A DNA stretch of 64,000 bases from Holophagales bacterium (GTDB lineage: Bacteria > Acidobacteriota > Thermoanaerobaculia > Multivoradales > Multivoraceae), in contig VXSP01000043.1 of NCBI GenBank assembly GCA_009837885.1, forward strand, positions 1 through 64,000, written 5' to 3'. Shown piece by piece: positions 23,225 through 31,371 of the stretch. The position numbers and the translations under genes are program-made. A model generated the notes under the pieces. That model had not been told where the DNA came from. It made no database searches and saw only the letters and a list, made by a program, of their open reading frames with translations. Every line of letters begins with the position of its first letter. Position 1 is the first letter of the stretch.

Positions 23225-24019
23225 ATGCTGTCCCTGAACAACGTCGAGGTCATCTACAACGACGTCATCCTGGTGCTCAAGGGGCTCTCGCTCAAGGTGG
23301 AGCAGGGTCAGATCGCGGCGCTGCTGGGCACGAACGGAGCCGGCAAGTCGACCACGCTCAAGGCGATCTCGGGACTGCTCCATCCCGAAGACGGCGAGGT
23401 CACGGACGGCAACGTCGAGTTCGAGGGCGTCCAGATCGACAAGCTGCCCGCCGAGGACATCGTGCGCCGGGGCATCTTCCAGGTCATGGAGGGGCGTCGG
23501 GTCTTCGAGCATCTGACGCCGCAGGAGAACCTCCTGGCCGGCGCCTACACGGCCCGGGACAAGGGCGGCACGGACGAAGCGCTGGAACGGGTGTACGGCT
23601 ACTTCCCGCGTCTCGAGGAGCGGGGCAACTCGATGGCCGGGTTCCTCTCCGGCGGCGAGCAGCAGATGCTCGCCATCGGCCGGGCGCTGATGGCGCGGCC
23701 GAAGCTGATGCTGCTCGACGAACCGTCACTGGGCCTGGCGCCGCTCCTCGTCCAGGAGATCTTCGAGATCATCCAGCGCATCAACCGGGAGGAGGGCACG
23801 ACGATCCTGCTGGTCGAGCAGAACGCGACCCGCGCGCTGGAGATCGCCCACTACGGCTACATCATGGAGGGTGGCCGGGTCGTCCTCGAAGGAACCCCGG
23901 CCGAGCTCCAGGACAACGCCGACGTCAAGGAGTTCTACCTCGGACTGACCCAGGTCGGCCAGCGCAAGAGCTACCGCGACGTCAAGCACTACCGCCGCCG
24001 GAAGCGCTGGCTGTCCTAG
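23225..24019 (+). CDS. Liv-type ABC transporter ATP-binding protein (LivF-like)
   Basis: A 264-residue second ATPase of the importer. It has Walker A GTNGAGKST (about residues 36-44), FQVMEGRRVFEHLTPQENLL, the signature LSGGEQQMLAIGRALM, Walker B LMLLDEPSLGLAP and LVEQN. The MEGRRVF stretch and short C terminus mark LivF. The basic tail YRDVKHYRRRKRWLS is longer than in most LivF proteins. It is the last gene of the operon. Confidence 0.92.
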   Translation: MLSLNNVEVIYNDVILVLKGLSLKVEQGQIAALLGTNGAGKSTTLKAISGLLHPEDGEVTDGNVEFEGVQIDKLPAEDIVRRGIFQVMEGRRVFEHLTPQENLLAGAYTARDKGGTDEALERVYGYFPRLEERGNSMAGFLSGGEQQMLAIGRALMARPKLMLLDEPSLGLAPLLVQEIFEIIQRINREEGTTILLVEQNATRALEIAHYGYIMEGGRVVLEGTPAELQDNADVKEFYLGLTQVGQRKSYRDVKHYRRRKRWLS

Positions 24020-24030
24020 TCAGGGGCCTT

Positions 24031-24108
24031 GCGCGGCAGAAACTGGGTGCGCCGGCGTCTCCGCCGGCATCCGGCGCAAAGCGCCGGTTTCTGGACCTTC
24101 TGCCGCGC
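24031..24108. terminator. Bidirectional terminator stem between convergent genes
   Basis: GCGCGGCAGAA (24031-24041) and TTCTGCCGCGC (24098-24108) are perfect inverted arms enclosing a smaller hairpin CCGGCGC-AAA-GCGCCGG (24071-24087). It fills the gap between livF-like and tyrA-like genes, which converge. There is no T run, but the size and position suit a shared transcription stop. Confidence 0.55.
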
Positions 24109-24866
24109 TAGTCCCCTTCGATCGCCTCTTCGATCTCCCGCAGCCTCTCGCGGAGTTCCCGGCGGGCGGCGGCGGCGAACGGGTTTTCGCGGGCGATGGT
24201 CAGGAACAGATCGTCCGAGTCGTCGCGGAGGTTCTCCTCGATCTTCATCATGTGCCGGTAGGCGACCGTGCCGAGGGCCGGGTCCGGGACGTGAATCTCC
24301 CTGAGCGCCTTGGCCATCCAGTGGGTGAGGCCCTGGATGTAGGCCATTTCCGAGTCGTGCTCCTTGGCTGACATCTCGAGCACGTGGAGTTCCAGGGCGG
24401 ACGCCAGGAAGCTCTTCACCGCCTCCACCCGCTCGCTGTCCACCGGGCGTTCGGGGAGGCAGAGCACGACCTTCAGACCGCGAATCCCGTCGCGACCGCT
24501 CTGGGGGCCGAACATCGGGTGAGTGCCGAGGAACTGGACCTGCCGGGGCAGGCGCTGCTCCAGGATCCGGAGCGGCTTCACCTTGACCGAGGCGACGTCG
24601 ACGACCAGCGTGCCCGGTGCGAGGCGCGGGGCCAGATCGGCGATCAGTCCGTCGAGATCCTGGACCGGGACTGCCGGGATCACAATGTCGCAGCCGGCGC
24701 AGCCTTCAAGGCCCGTCCAGCGCGCGCCGAGAGCGGCGGCTTCCGCGCTCAGGTCGCGGCGATCCCAGACCTGCACGTCGAACCGGGCGCCCAGGTGCCG
24801 CGCCAGAAAGCGACCGAAGCTGCCGAGACCGACGATGCCGATCGTCCTTGCCCAGCAGTCCTGCAC
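24108..24866 (-). CDS. tyrA: Prephenate dehydrogenase-type NAD-binding protein
   Basis: A 252-residue dehydrogenase of the TyrA family, which oxidatively decarboxylates prephenate or arogenate in tyrosine synthesis. A Rossmann motif GIVGLGSFGRFLARHLG is near residues 10-26, followed by DVASVKVKP, the conserved FLGTHPMFGPQSG (His about 119) and EHDSEMAYIQGLTHWMAKAL. No ACT or chorismate mutase domain is fused. The protein is slightly short for the family, with the C-terminal dimerisation part reduced. No other aromatic amino acid gene is adjacent. Confidence 0.83.
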   Translation of the reverse strand: MQDCWARTIGIVGLGSFGRFLARHLGARFDVQVWDRRDLSAEAAALGARWTGLEGCAGCDIVIPAVPVQDLDGLIADLAPRLAPGTLVVDVASVKVKPLRILEQRLPRQVQFLGTHPMFGPQSGRDGIRGLKVVLCLPERPVDSERVEAVKSFLASALELHVLEMSAKEHDSEMAYIQGLTHWMAKALREIHVPDPALGTVAYRHMMKIEENLRDDSDDLFLTIARENPFAAAARRELRERLREIEEAIEGD

Positions 24867-24895
24867 CGGGCGATCCTATTCGTTGCCGGTTCCCC

Positions 24896-24901
24896 TACAA
24901 T
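24896..24901 (+). promoter_or_regulatory. -10 element of the dipeptidase gene
   Basis: TACAAT lies 27 bases before the ATG and ahead of a strong GGGAGGAGGGAG ribosome site, in a gap between divergent genes. No good -35 is seen. Confidence 0.45.
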
Positions 24902-24928
24902 CGCGTGCTGCGGGAGGAGGGAGCCAGG

Positions 24929-26215
24929 ATGAGAAGACCAACCGGCGCTGTTCTTGGCGCCGTCGTGGCCGTGGCGGTGAGCTATGGTTCACCGCCCGTG
25001 ACCGACGCCCAGGAGGATCGCGCCAGCCGGGAGCACGTACTCGGCCTGCTCCGGGAGGTGCCGCTGATCGACGGCCACAACGACGTGCCGTGGCAGTACC
25101 GCACGCGCGTTTCGAACCACCTCGACGAGATCGACTTCCGGGACACCACCGCGCTCGAGCCGCCGATGCACACCGACCTGCGGCGTTTGCGGCAGGGGGG
25201 AGTGGGGGCCCAGTTCTGGTCGGTCTACATCCCGACCTCCTACACCGGGGCCGGCGCGGCCCGGGTCGTGTTCGAGCAGGTCGACCTGACCAGGCGGCTC
25301 CTCGAGCGGTATCCGGACGACCTGGAGCTGGCCCTAAGCGCGGACGACATCGAGCGCGTCCACGGCGCGGGCAAGGTCGCGTCGCTACTCGGCGCCGAGG
25401 GGGGCCACTCGATCGAGTCGTCCCTGGGTGTCCTGCGGCAACTCTACGCGGTCGGCGTCCGCTACATGACCCTCACGCACAACAGCAACGTCGCCTGGGC
25501 CGATTCGGCGACCGACCAGCCGACGCACGGCGGTCTGACGACCTTCGGCCGGCGGGTGATCCGGGAGATGAACCGCCTCGGCATGCTGGTGGACCTCTCC
25601 CACGTTTCGCCGCAGACGATGCACGATGTGCTCGACGAGTCCGAAGCGCCGGTCATCTTCTCCCACTCCTCGGCGTTCGCGGTCACCGCCAGTCCACGCA
25701 ACGTACCCGACGACGTCCTGCGCCGGCTGGCCGAAAACGGCGGCGTGATCATGGTCACCTTCGTGCCGTCCTTCGTCAACGAGAACGTGCGGGAGTCCTT
25801 TCAGCGCCTGGATGCCGAACGCCGGCGACTGATGGCCGCGGGAACCGCGCCGGAGGAGATCCGCCGACGGCTGATGGCCTGGCGAAGCGAGAACCCGGGC
25901 GCCCAGGCATCCCTCAGCGACGTGGCCGACCACATCGACCACATCCGCGATCTGATCGGCACCGCGCATCTGGGCATCGGCTCCGACTACGACGGCATCC
26001 CGACCGTGCCGGTCGGCCTCGAGGACGCCTCGACGTTCCCCGATCTGTTCGTGGAACTGGTCCGGCGGGGCTACAGCGACGACGAGTTGAAGGACATCGC
26101 GGGCCGCAGCTTCCTGCGCGCCATGCGCGCCGCGGAAGCGACGGCCCGACGCCTGCGGGCCGAGGAGCCGCCCGCCGACGACCTGATCGAGGAACTGGAC
26201 GGCGAGAATGGTTGA
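24929..26215 (+). CDS. Membrane dipeptidase, peptidase M19 family
   Basis: A 428-residue zinc dipeptidase of the renal dipeptidase family. A hydrophobic N terminus (about residues 7-27, ending TDAQ) suggests export. Zinc-site motifs are DGHNDVPWQY (about 48-57), the bridging Glu in LLGAEGGHSIE (about 155), DLSHVSP (about 225) and SHSSAFAV (about 246). GIGSDYDGIP is the C-terminal Asp motif. Members cleave dipeptides, including those with D-residues. It overlaps the NUDIX gene by eight bases, so the two are translated together. Confidence 0.9.
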   Translation: MRRPTGAVLGAVVAVAVSYGSPPVTDAQEDRASREHVLGLLREVPLIDGHNDVPWQYRTRVSNHLDEIDFRDTTALEPPMHTDLRRLRQGGVGAQFWSVYIPTSYTGAGAARVVFEQVDLTRRLLERYPDDLELALSADDIERVHGAGKVASLLGAEGGHSIESSLGVLRQLYAVGVRYMTLTHNSNVAWADSATDQPTHGGLTTFGRRVIREMNRLGMLVDLSHVSPQTMHDVLDESEAPVIFSHSSAFAVTASPRNVPDDVLRRLAENGGVIMVTFVPSFVNENVRESFQRLDAERRRLMAAGTAPEEIRRRLMAWRSENPGAQASLSDVADHIDHIRDLIGTAHLGIGSDYDGIPTVPVGLEDASTFPDLFVELVRRGYSDDELKDIAGRSFLRAMRAAEATARRLRAEEPPADDLIEELDGENG

Positions 26216-27074
26216 TCAGGCGACGTCCCCGGTGACGGCCCGGCACGCCTCGACCGTCCTGTTATTGCGGGACAGCGACCGCGGGGTGGAAGTGTTCATG
26301 GAACGCCGCCACATCCAGTCAGACTTCGTCGGGGGCGCCTACGTCTTCCCGGGTGGCCGCGTCGACCCCGAAGACCGGGTCGACGAAGCGCTGTGCCACG
26401 GTCTCACCGACCGCGAGGCGAGCGCCCGCCTCGCGCTCGAAGAGGGCGGCCTGACCTTCTACGTGGCCGCGATCCGCGAGTGCTTCGAGGAGGCCGGCGT
26501 ACTCCTGGCCTACGACCGTGACGGACAGATCCTCGACTTCTCGGACCGGGCGGTCGAGCAGCACTTCGAACGTCTGCGAGCCGAGCTGAACGCCGGCAAG
26601 CGGTCCCTGCTCGACATCGCCGCCGCCGAGGGGTTGACCCTCGCCACGGACCGCATCAGCTACTGGGCGCACTGGATCACCCCCGAGGGACAGCCGCGGC
26701 GCTACGACACCCGCTTCTTCGTCACGCGGGCGCCGCGCAACCAGACCGCGGCCCACGACGACCACGAACTGACGAGTTCCGCCTGGGTCACCGCCCGGGA
26801 AGCGCTCGAGCGCGGGCGTCGCAAGGAGTGGATGATCATCTTTCCCACGATCCGCAACCTGCAGAAGCTGGCCCAGTTCGAGTCCGCCGACGCCGCCATC
26901 GCCGCCGTCGACGCCCAGGCGGAGTTCCCCGTCATGCAGCCCCGCGTGCTGATGGGCCGGACACCGGACGAACCGGCGCGAGCCGTGCTGCCCGGCGACG
27001 AGGGCTACGAGGAAGCGGCAATGCGCCCCTCCGCTGCGAACGTCAAGGATTGGCAGCGGGCCTTCAGCCGCTGA
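26208..27074 (+). CDS. NUDIX hydrolase
   Basis: A 288-residue NUDIX-fold protein. The helix motif RECFEEAGV is clear (about residues 86-94), with ARHASTVLLLRDSDRGVEVFMERRH as the opening strand and FPGGRVDPED before the box. The Gly and first Glu of the strict NUDIX box are not conserved, as in NUDT19-type proteins that act on CoA-like substrates. Gene pairing with the next metallo-hydrolase is a common arrangement. The substrate is unknown. Confidence 0.85.
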   Translation: MVDQATSPVTARHASTVLLLRDSDRGVEVFMERRHIQSDFVGGAYVFPGGRVDPEDRVDEALCHGLTDREASARLALEEGGLTFYVAAIRECFEEAGVLLAYDRDGQILDFSDRAVEQHFERLRAELNAGKRSLLDIAAAEGLTLATDRISYWAHWITPEGQPRRYDTRFFVTRAPRNQTAAHDDHELTSSAWVTAREALERGRRKEWMIIFPTIRNLQKLAQFESADAAIAAVDAQAEFPVMQPRVLMGRTPDEPARAVLPGDEGYEEAAMRPSAANVKDWQRAFSR

Positions 27075-27085
27075 CGGGCCCCACG

Positions 27086-28042
27086 GTGGACACCCTCCTG
27101 AAGGGCACGCCGGTACGGCTGTCCGATCGCGTCGTGCGCGTCACCCAGGACAACCCGGGCATGTTCACCGGCCCGGGCACGAACACCTACGTCATCGGCG
27201 GTGACGGCGGCCCGGCCTTCGTGCTCGACCCCGGGGAAGAGGACGACGCCCACTTCGAGGCCGTCCTGAGCGCGGTCGGCGACCGGAAGGTGGCGGCCAT
27301 GCTGATCAGCCATACGCACCGCGACCACTGGCCCCTGGCCCCGCGGATCGCCGAGCACACAGGCGCCGAGATCCGCGCCTTCAGCGAGCAGCCGCCGTTC
27401 ACCGCGGGCCCGCGCCTTGAGGACGACTTCCGGCTCTCGGCGGGCGGCACGACCCTGGTGGCCCTCCACACCCCGGGCCACGCCAGCGACCACCTCTGCT
27501 TCCTGCTGGAGGAAGAACGGGCCGTCTTCACGGCCGACCTGGTGATGGGCTGGTCGACCTCGATCATCGCTCCACCCGACGGCAACCTGAACCAGTACAT
27601 GGCCTCCCTCGAGCGGCTCCTCGAATTTGGCCGGGGCGACGGCATCGACATCCTGTACCCGGGCCACGGCGAGTCGATCAAGCCACCGCTCGACCGGGTC
27701 CGCGAGATCCATCGCCACCGCCAGCAACGCACCGACCAGGCTCTCGAAGCCATTGCCGCCGGCGTCGCCACCATCCCCGAAATGGTCGAGCGCATCTACA
27801 CCGACGTCGACCCCAAGCTCCACGGCCCCGCCGCTTTCTCCCTGCGGGCACACCTGGATGCGTTGGTCGAAGAGGGCAAGGTGAAGGAGAGCTCGCCGGG
27901 ACGGTACGAGCCCGTTGTGACAGAGGGACAAGACGTTGCGAATCTGATCAGTAGGGCTCGCGCGAACTCGGGGCTGGGTTCCGATGAGGCGATGGACCTG
28001 GCGGTCGAAGAGACAAGACGCCAGAGGGCACGCAAGGAATGA
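27086..28042 (+). CDS. Metallo-beta-lactamase fold hydrolase with extra C-terminal tail
   Basis: A 318-residue LACTB2-like hydrolase. The zinc motif SHTHRDHW is at about residues 74-81, followed by LHTPGHASDHLCF, TADLVMGW and PGHGE. A winged-helix-like C-terminal region (IPEMVERIYTDVDPKLHGPAAFSLRAHLDALVEEGKV in pieces) is standard and ends at YEPV near residue 277. The last 40 residues are not part of the family: they read NLISRARANSGLGSDEAMDL and then AVEETRRQRARKE, which resembles antitoxins paired with PIN-domain toxins. The start is GTG at 27086. The stop overlaps the next ATG. Confidence 0.85.
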   Translation: MDTLLKGTPVRLSDRVVRVTQDNPGMFTGPGTNTYVIGGDGGPAFVLDPGEEDDAHFEAVLSAVGDRKVAAMLISHTHRDHWPLAPRIAEHTGAEIRAFSEQPPFTAGPRLEDDFRLSAGGTTLVALHTPGHASDHLCFLLEEERAVFTADLVMGWSTSIIAPPDGNLNQYMASLERLLEFGRGDGIDILYPGHGESIKPPLDRVREIHRHRQQRTDQALEAIAAGVATIPEMVERIYTDVDPKLHGPAAFSLRAHLDALVEEGKVKESSPGRYEPVVTEGQDVANLISRARANSGLGSDEAMDLAVEETRRQRARKE

Positions 28043-30039
28043 GTAGCGACACTCGCTACGGCGAGTTGATTCGTGTTGATCGAACCGGCGAGGCCACGGA
28101 GATCCTCGAGCGGCTACCCCTGGGCTCGGGTGTCGCGGAAGGAGGCGTCGACGAGGCGACCTTGCAGGAGCTTCTCTTCGACCATCCCGAGAGTCTCCCG
28201 ATTGCTGCGATCGACCCGGCGTACGCCAACTCGGTTCCGGTGTGCAGAGAGCTTTCGGTGCCGGCCGGCAGCGTCGACGCGCTGTACGTCAACGCTCTGG
28301 GTCGGCTGACGCTTTGCGAGTTCAAACTGTGGCGCAACCCGCAAGCGCGGCGAGAGGTGATCGGCCAGATCCTCGACTACGCGAAGGACCTCGCTTCGTG
28401 GAACTACGAGGACTTGCAGCGTCAAGTCTCCTTGGCCCTTGGCAGGGAGGGTTCCAACATCCTCTACGAACTGGTCTCCAGGCGGCACTCTGACGTCGTC
28501 GAAGCCGAGTTCGTCGACGACGTCACGCGCCATCTGAGACGTGGCGAGTTTCTGTTGCTCATCGTCGGCGATGGCATTCGGGAGCGGGCGGAGAAGATCG
28601 TCGACTTCGTGCAGAGCCACAGCGGCCTCCGCTTCAATCTCGCGCTCGTGGAGGCGGCGCTGTATCGCGATGGGCCTCACCGTCTCCTTGTCCAACCGCG
28701 TGTCCTGGCCCGGACCGAGATCGTGCAGCGGTTTGTCGTGGAGGGTGCAACGCCGGTTCAGTCCCTGGAGGAGGAACCCGAGGTTCCCGAGGGCGACTGG
28801 GAGAAGGAGACCGGCAGGTTCTGGCGAGCGGTCTTCAGCGAGGACTTCACCTTCGCCGACTCGGAATCGGAGCTTGAGAAGGGGGGCCACCCAGTCCAGG
28901 TCAGGGTTCGCGGCGCCGGCTTGAACGGCGCTGCCTTGCGGTTCGTCTTCTCTCTTTCCGGATACGGAACGGTCATCAGTTGCTACTTGAGCGCCCGGAA
29001 GGGCTGGGCGCGAGAAGAACGGATCTTCGATGAGGCGCTGGCCGCGGTCGACGATCTGAAGCGGGAGATGCAGCCGCCTGCATCCGACGGGGATCGCCCG
29101 TGGGACGATCTGGAGGAGTGGCGCACGCCGCGCGGCGGCAAGTGCGTGGGCTTCCAACGCGAGTGCGCGCCGCCGCTGTTCGGGAGCAGCGAAGCGAGCG
29201 CCAGACCGCCCATGCACCAAGCGGGCGCGAGCGTCCGCTGGGACCCCTTCCCTTCGGTCCGTCCAGCCGAGGCGGCAGCAATCACCGCCGCCGCGCCTCG
29301 TGAGCGCCGCTACGCTGCCGCCGTCACGCCACGGCCGTCACGCCGCGGCGCGTCAGCGCCGCCAGGGCGCCCGGACCGGTCGCCCGGCCTGGTACGCGGC
29401 CAGCCGTTCCCGGGCATCCGGCAGCGCTTCTGTCGCCCCGGCACGTTCCAGGTTCTCGATCAGCCGTTGCTGCCAGGCGACGGCCTGTTCGAAGTCGCCG
29501 GTTTCGGCGTAGGCGAGGGCGACGACCGCGCCGTGGGCCGGGGTCTGGGCGCGCTGGAACAGATCGGTGGCCAGGTTCAGGGCCATCGGTCCGTCCCGGA
29601 CGGAGTCGTCTTCGGAGGCGGCCAGCACTTCGGCGAGGAGCAGGGCGAAGAAGCCGCTGCCGCCCTGGTCGGGAAGTTCGAGGGTCTGTTCCAGCATCAG
29701 GCGAACCCGGGCGTCTTCGCCGGCGAGCAGCAGGGCGGTTACCTCGGCCGCGCGGGCCCTGCTGTCGCTGGGGTCGAGTTCGAGCGCGCGGCGGGCGGCG
29801 AGGGCGGCTTCGGTGAACTGGCCCAGTCGGCCGAGCGCAGTGCCCAGGTTGAAGTAGCCCTCCTTCAGCGTCGGGTTGGCCGCGATGGCCCGCTGGTAGT
29901 GGGGGATCGCTTCCTCGTAGCGCTCCTGCTCGGTGCGGATGTTGGCGAGTTCGAAGTGGGCCTGACTCAACAGGGGCGGGTCGGCGCCCGCTTCGACCAG
30001 TTGTTCGAAGCGCCGGGCGGCGGAGGCCGGCCGGCCTAG
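28039..30039 (+). CDS. PD-(D/E)XK nuclease-like protein with run-on C terminus
   Basis: An open frame of 666 codons of which about the first 375 look genuine. The nuclease-like core has a Glu-rich helix (LQELLFDHPESLPI), Asp80, the CEFK motif with Glu94 and Lys96, and a QILDY helix at 110, matching PD-(D/E)XK enzymes of the QxxxY kind. A second alpha/beta part follows to about EEWRTPRGGKCVGFQ. Beyond about 29165 the sequence is low complexity and from 29353 it is antisense to the convergent TPR gene. The true stop may have been lost by an indel. Function, whether DNA repair or defence, is unknown. It overlaps the metallo-hydrolase stop by four bases. Confidence 0.6.
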   Translation: MSSDTRYGELIRVDRTGEATEILERLPLGSGVAEGGVDEATLQELLFDHPESLPIAAIDPAYANSVPVCRELSVPAGSVDALYVNALGRLTLCEFKLWRNPQARREVIGQILDYAKDLASWNYEDLQRQVSLALGREGSNILYELVSRRHSDVVEAEFVDDVTRHLRRGEFLLLIVGDGIRERAEKIVDFVQSHSGLRFNLALVEAALYRDGPHRLLVQPRVLARTEIVQRFVVEGATPVQSLEEEPEVPEGDWEKETGRFWRAVFSEDFTFADSESELEKGGHPVQVRVRGAGLNGAALRFVFSLSGYGTVISCYLSARKGWAREERIFDEALAAVDDLKREMQPPASDGDRPWDDLEEWRTPRGGKCVGFQRECAPPLFGSSEASARPPMHQAGASVRWDPFPSVRPAEAAAITAAAPRERRYAAAVTPRPSRRGASAPPGRPDRSPGLVRGQPFPGIRQRFCRPGTFQVLDQPLLPGDGLFEVAGFGVGEGDDRAVGRGLGALEQIGGQVQGHRSVPDGVVFGGGQHFGEEQGEEAAAALVGKFEGLFQHQANPGVFAGEQQGGYLGRAGPAVAGVEFERAAGGEGGFGELAQSAERSAQVEVALLQRRVGRDGPLVVGDRFLVALLLGADVGEFEVGLTQQGRVGARFDQLFEAPGGGGRPA

Positions 30040-31371
30040 TTCCTGCTCGATTCGCCCGAGCAGCAGCACGATCTCGCGATCGAATCCGAAGTCCGCCAGC
30101 AGGGCTTCGAACTCGCGCAGGGCGAGTTCCCGGCGGCCGCCAAACCGGTAGTTGCCTGCCCGGTGGAAGCGGAGATTGCGATCGTCAGGGGCCAGTTCCA
30201 GTGCGCGCGTGAGAGCTTCCGCGGCTTCCAGGTGGTCGTCCGTCTCGCCGAGACTCCTTGCCAGCTCCACCCACGCCGGCCCGAACGAGGGCTCGATCTC
30301 GACCGCGCGCCGGAGCCGCTGGGCCGCGGCCTGGTAGCGGCCCTCGTTGTTGTAGAGCAGCCCGGTCTGGAACAGGAGCCCGACGTCGTTCGGGCTCAGG
30401 TTCAGGGCCTCCTGGTACCACATGGCGGCTTCCGCCCGCCGGCCCATGCCCTCTAGCGCCGTCGCCAGCGATCTCTTCGCCGCCGCGCTCTCGGGGTAGT
30501 CGCGGACCGTCTCCCGGAACCGCTCCTCGGCGGTCTCGAAGGCGTTCGCTGCCAGCGCAACGCGCCCGAGCAGTAACTGGGCCCCGATGCCTGTCGCCGA
30601 TTCCTTGATTTCCGCGGCGATCGGGTCGGCGAAGGCCACCGGGGCTTCACCCCGGAGCTCCATCGCGGCGCGCATCGCAGCGTCGTCGCCGAGGGCGCGA
30701 TGGGCAAGGGCGACGTGGTAGTGGAGCGAGTCGGCGCGGGGCTGCTCCCGCAGCGCCGTCTGGAAGTGCCGCAGCGCCGTGGTCGGGTCGTCCGTCTCGA
30801 AGGCGACGCGGCCCAGACCGAAGTGAGCCGCGGCCGTGGATCCGGGCAGTGCGAGGGCGCGCTGATAGTGGCCGCGAGCCTCTTCATACCGTCCCAGTTC
30901 CAGATGCACGCGGCCGAGGCGAATCGCGGTCGCGGGGTCGTCGGGGCGGAGCGTCCTGGCCAGGTCGTAGGCCTCGACCGCTTCCTCCAGCTCGCCCAGG
31001 TGCTCCGCGGCGCTGCCGAGCAGATAGCGCCAGCGGAAGTTCCGGGGCTGCAGCTCCGCGGCGTTGGTGAGGCAGGCTCTCGCGGCCGGCAGGAGGTCGT
31101 AGACGAGGTAGAGCTGGCCAGCGTCGCCGAACAGGAGCCCCAACTGCTCGGCCGCGGCGCCGGTCGGCGTCCCCTGGGCCAGCGCCTCCTCGAGCAACCC
31201 GCGCTGCTGGTCGATCTGGTCGCGCACGGCCTCGTCGACCCCGCGCAGGTCGACTTCGGGCACCGGGATCAGCGTGGGCGTCGCAGTCTGTGCGCGGAGA
31301 CCGGTGGCCGCGAGAGGCAAAAGCAGCGCGGCGATGAGCGCGGCCCCATGGAGGCAGATCGGTTTCGTCAT
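29353..31371 (-). CDS. Exported TPR repeat protein
   Basis: A 672-residue protein with a signal peptide (about residues 1-27, ending GLRAQ) and at least ten tetratricopeptide repeats, for example AVEAYDLARTLRPDDPATAIRLGRVHLELGR in pieces, MWYQEALNLSPNDVGLLFQTGLLY, and EAIPHYQRAIAANPTLKEGYFNLGTALG. It probably is a periplasmic scaffold. It is the last gene of a three-gene operon with two FG-GAP/ASPIC proteins, to which it is joined by an ATGA overlap. Its 3' end is overlapped in antisense by the run-on nuclease frame. Confidence 0.85.
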   Translation of the reverse strand: MTKPICLHGAALIAALLLPLAATGLRAQTATPTLIPVPEVDLRGVDEAVRDQIDQQRGLLEEALAQGTPTGAAAEQLGLLFGDAGQLYLVYDLLPAARACLTNAAELQPRNFRWRYLLGSAAEHLGELEEAVEAYDLARTLRPDDPATAIRLGRVHLELGRYEEARGHYQRALALPGSTAAAHFGLGRVAFETDDPTTALRHFQTALREQPRADSLHYHVALAHRALGDDAAMRAAMELRGEAPVAFADPIAAEIKESATGIGAQLLLGRVALAANAFETAEERFRETVRDYPESAAAKRSLATALEGMGRRAEAAMWYQEALNLSPNDVGLLFQTGLLYNNEGRYQAAAQRLRRAVEIEPSFGPAWVELARSLGETDDHLEAAEALTRALELAPDDRNLRFHRAGNYRFGGRRELALREFEALLADFGFDREIVLLLGRIEQELGRPASAARRFEQLVEAGADPPLLSQAHFELANIRTEQERYEEAIPHYQRAIAANPTLKEGYFNLGTALGRLGQFTEAALAARRALELDPSDSRARAAEVTALLLAGEDARVRLMLEQTLELPDQGGSGFFALLLAEVLAASEDDSVRDGPMALNLATDLFQRAQTPAHGAVVALAYAETGDFEQAVAWQQRLIENLERAGATEALPDARERLAAYQAGRPVRAPWRR

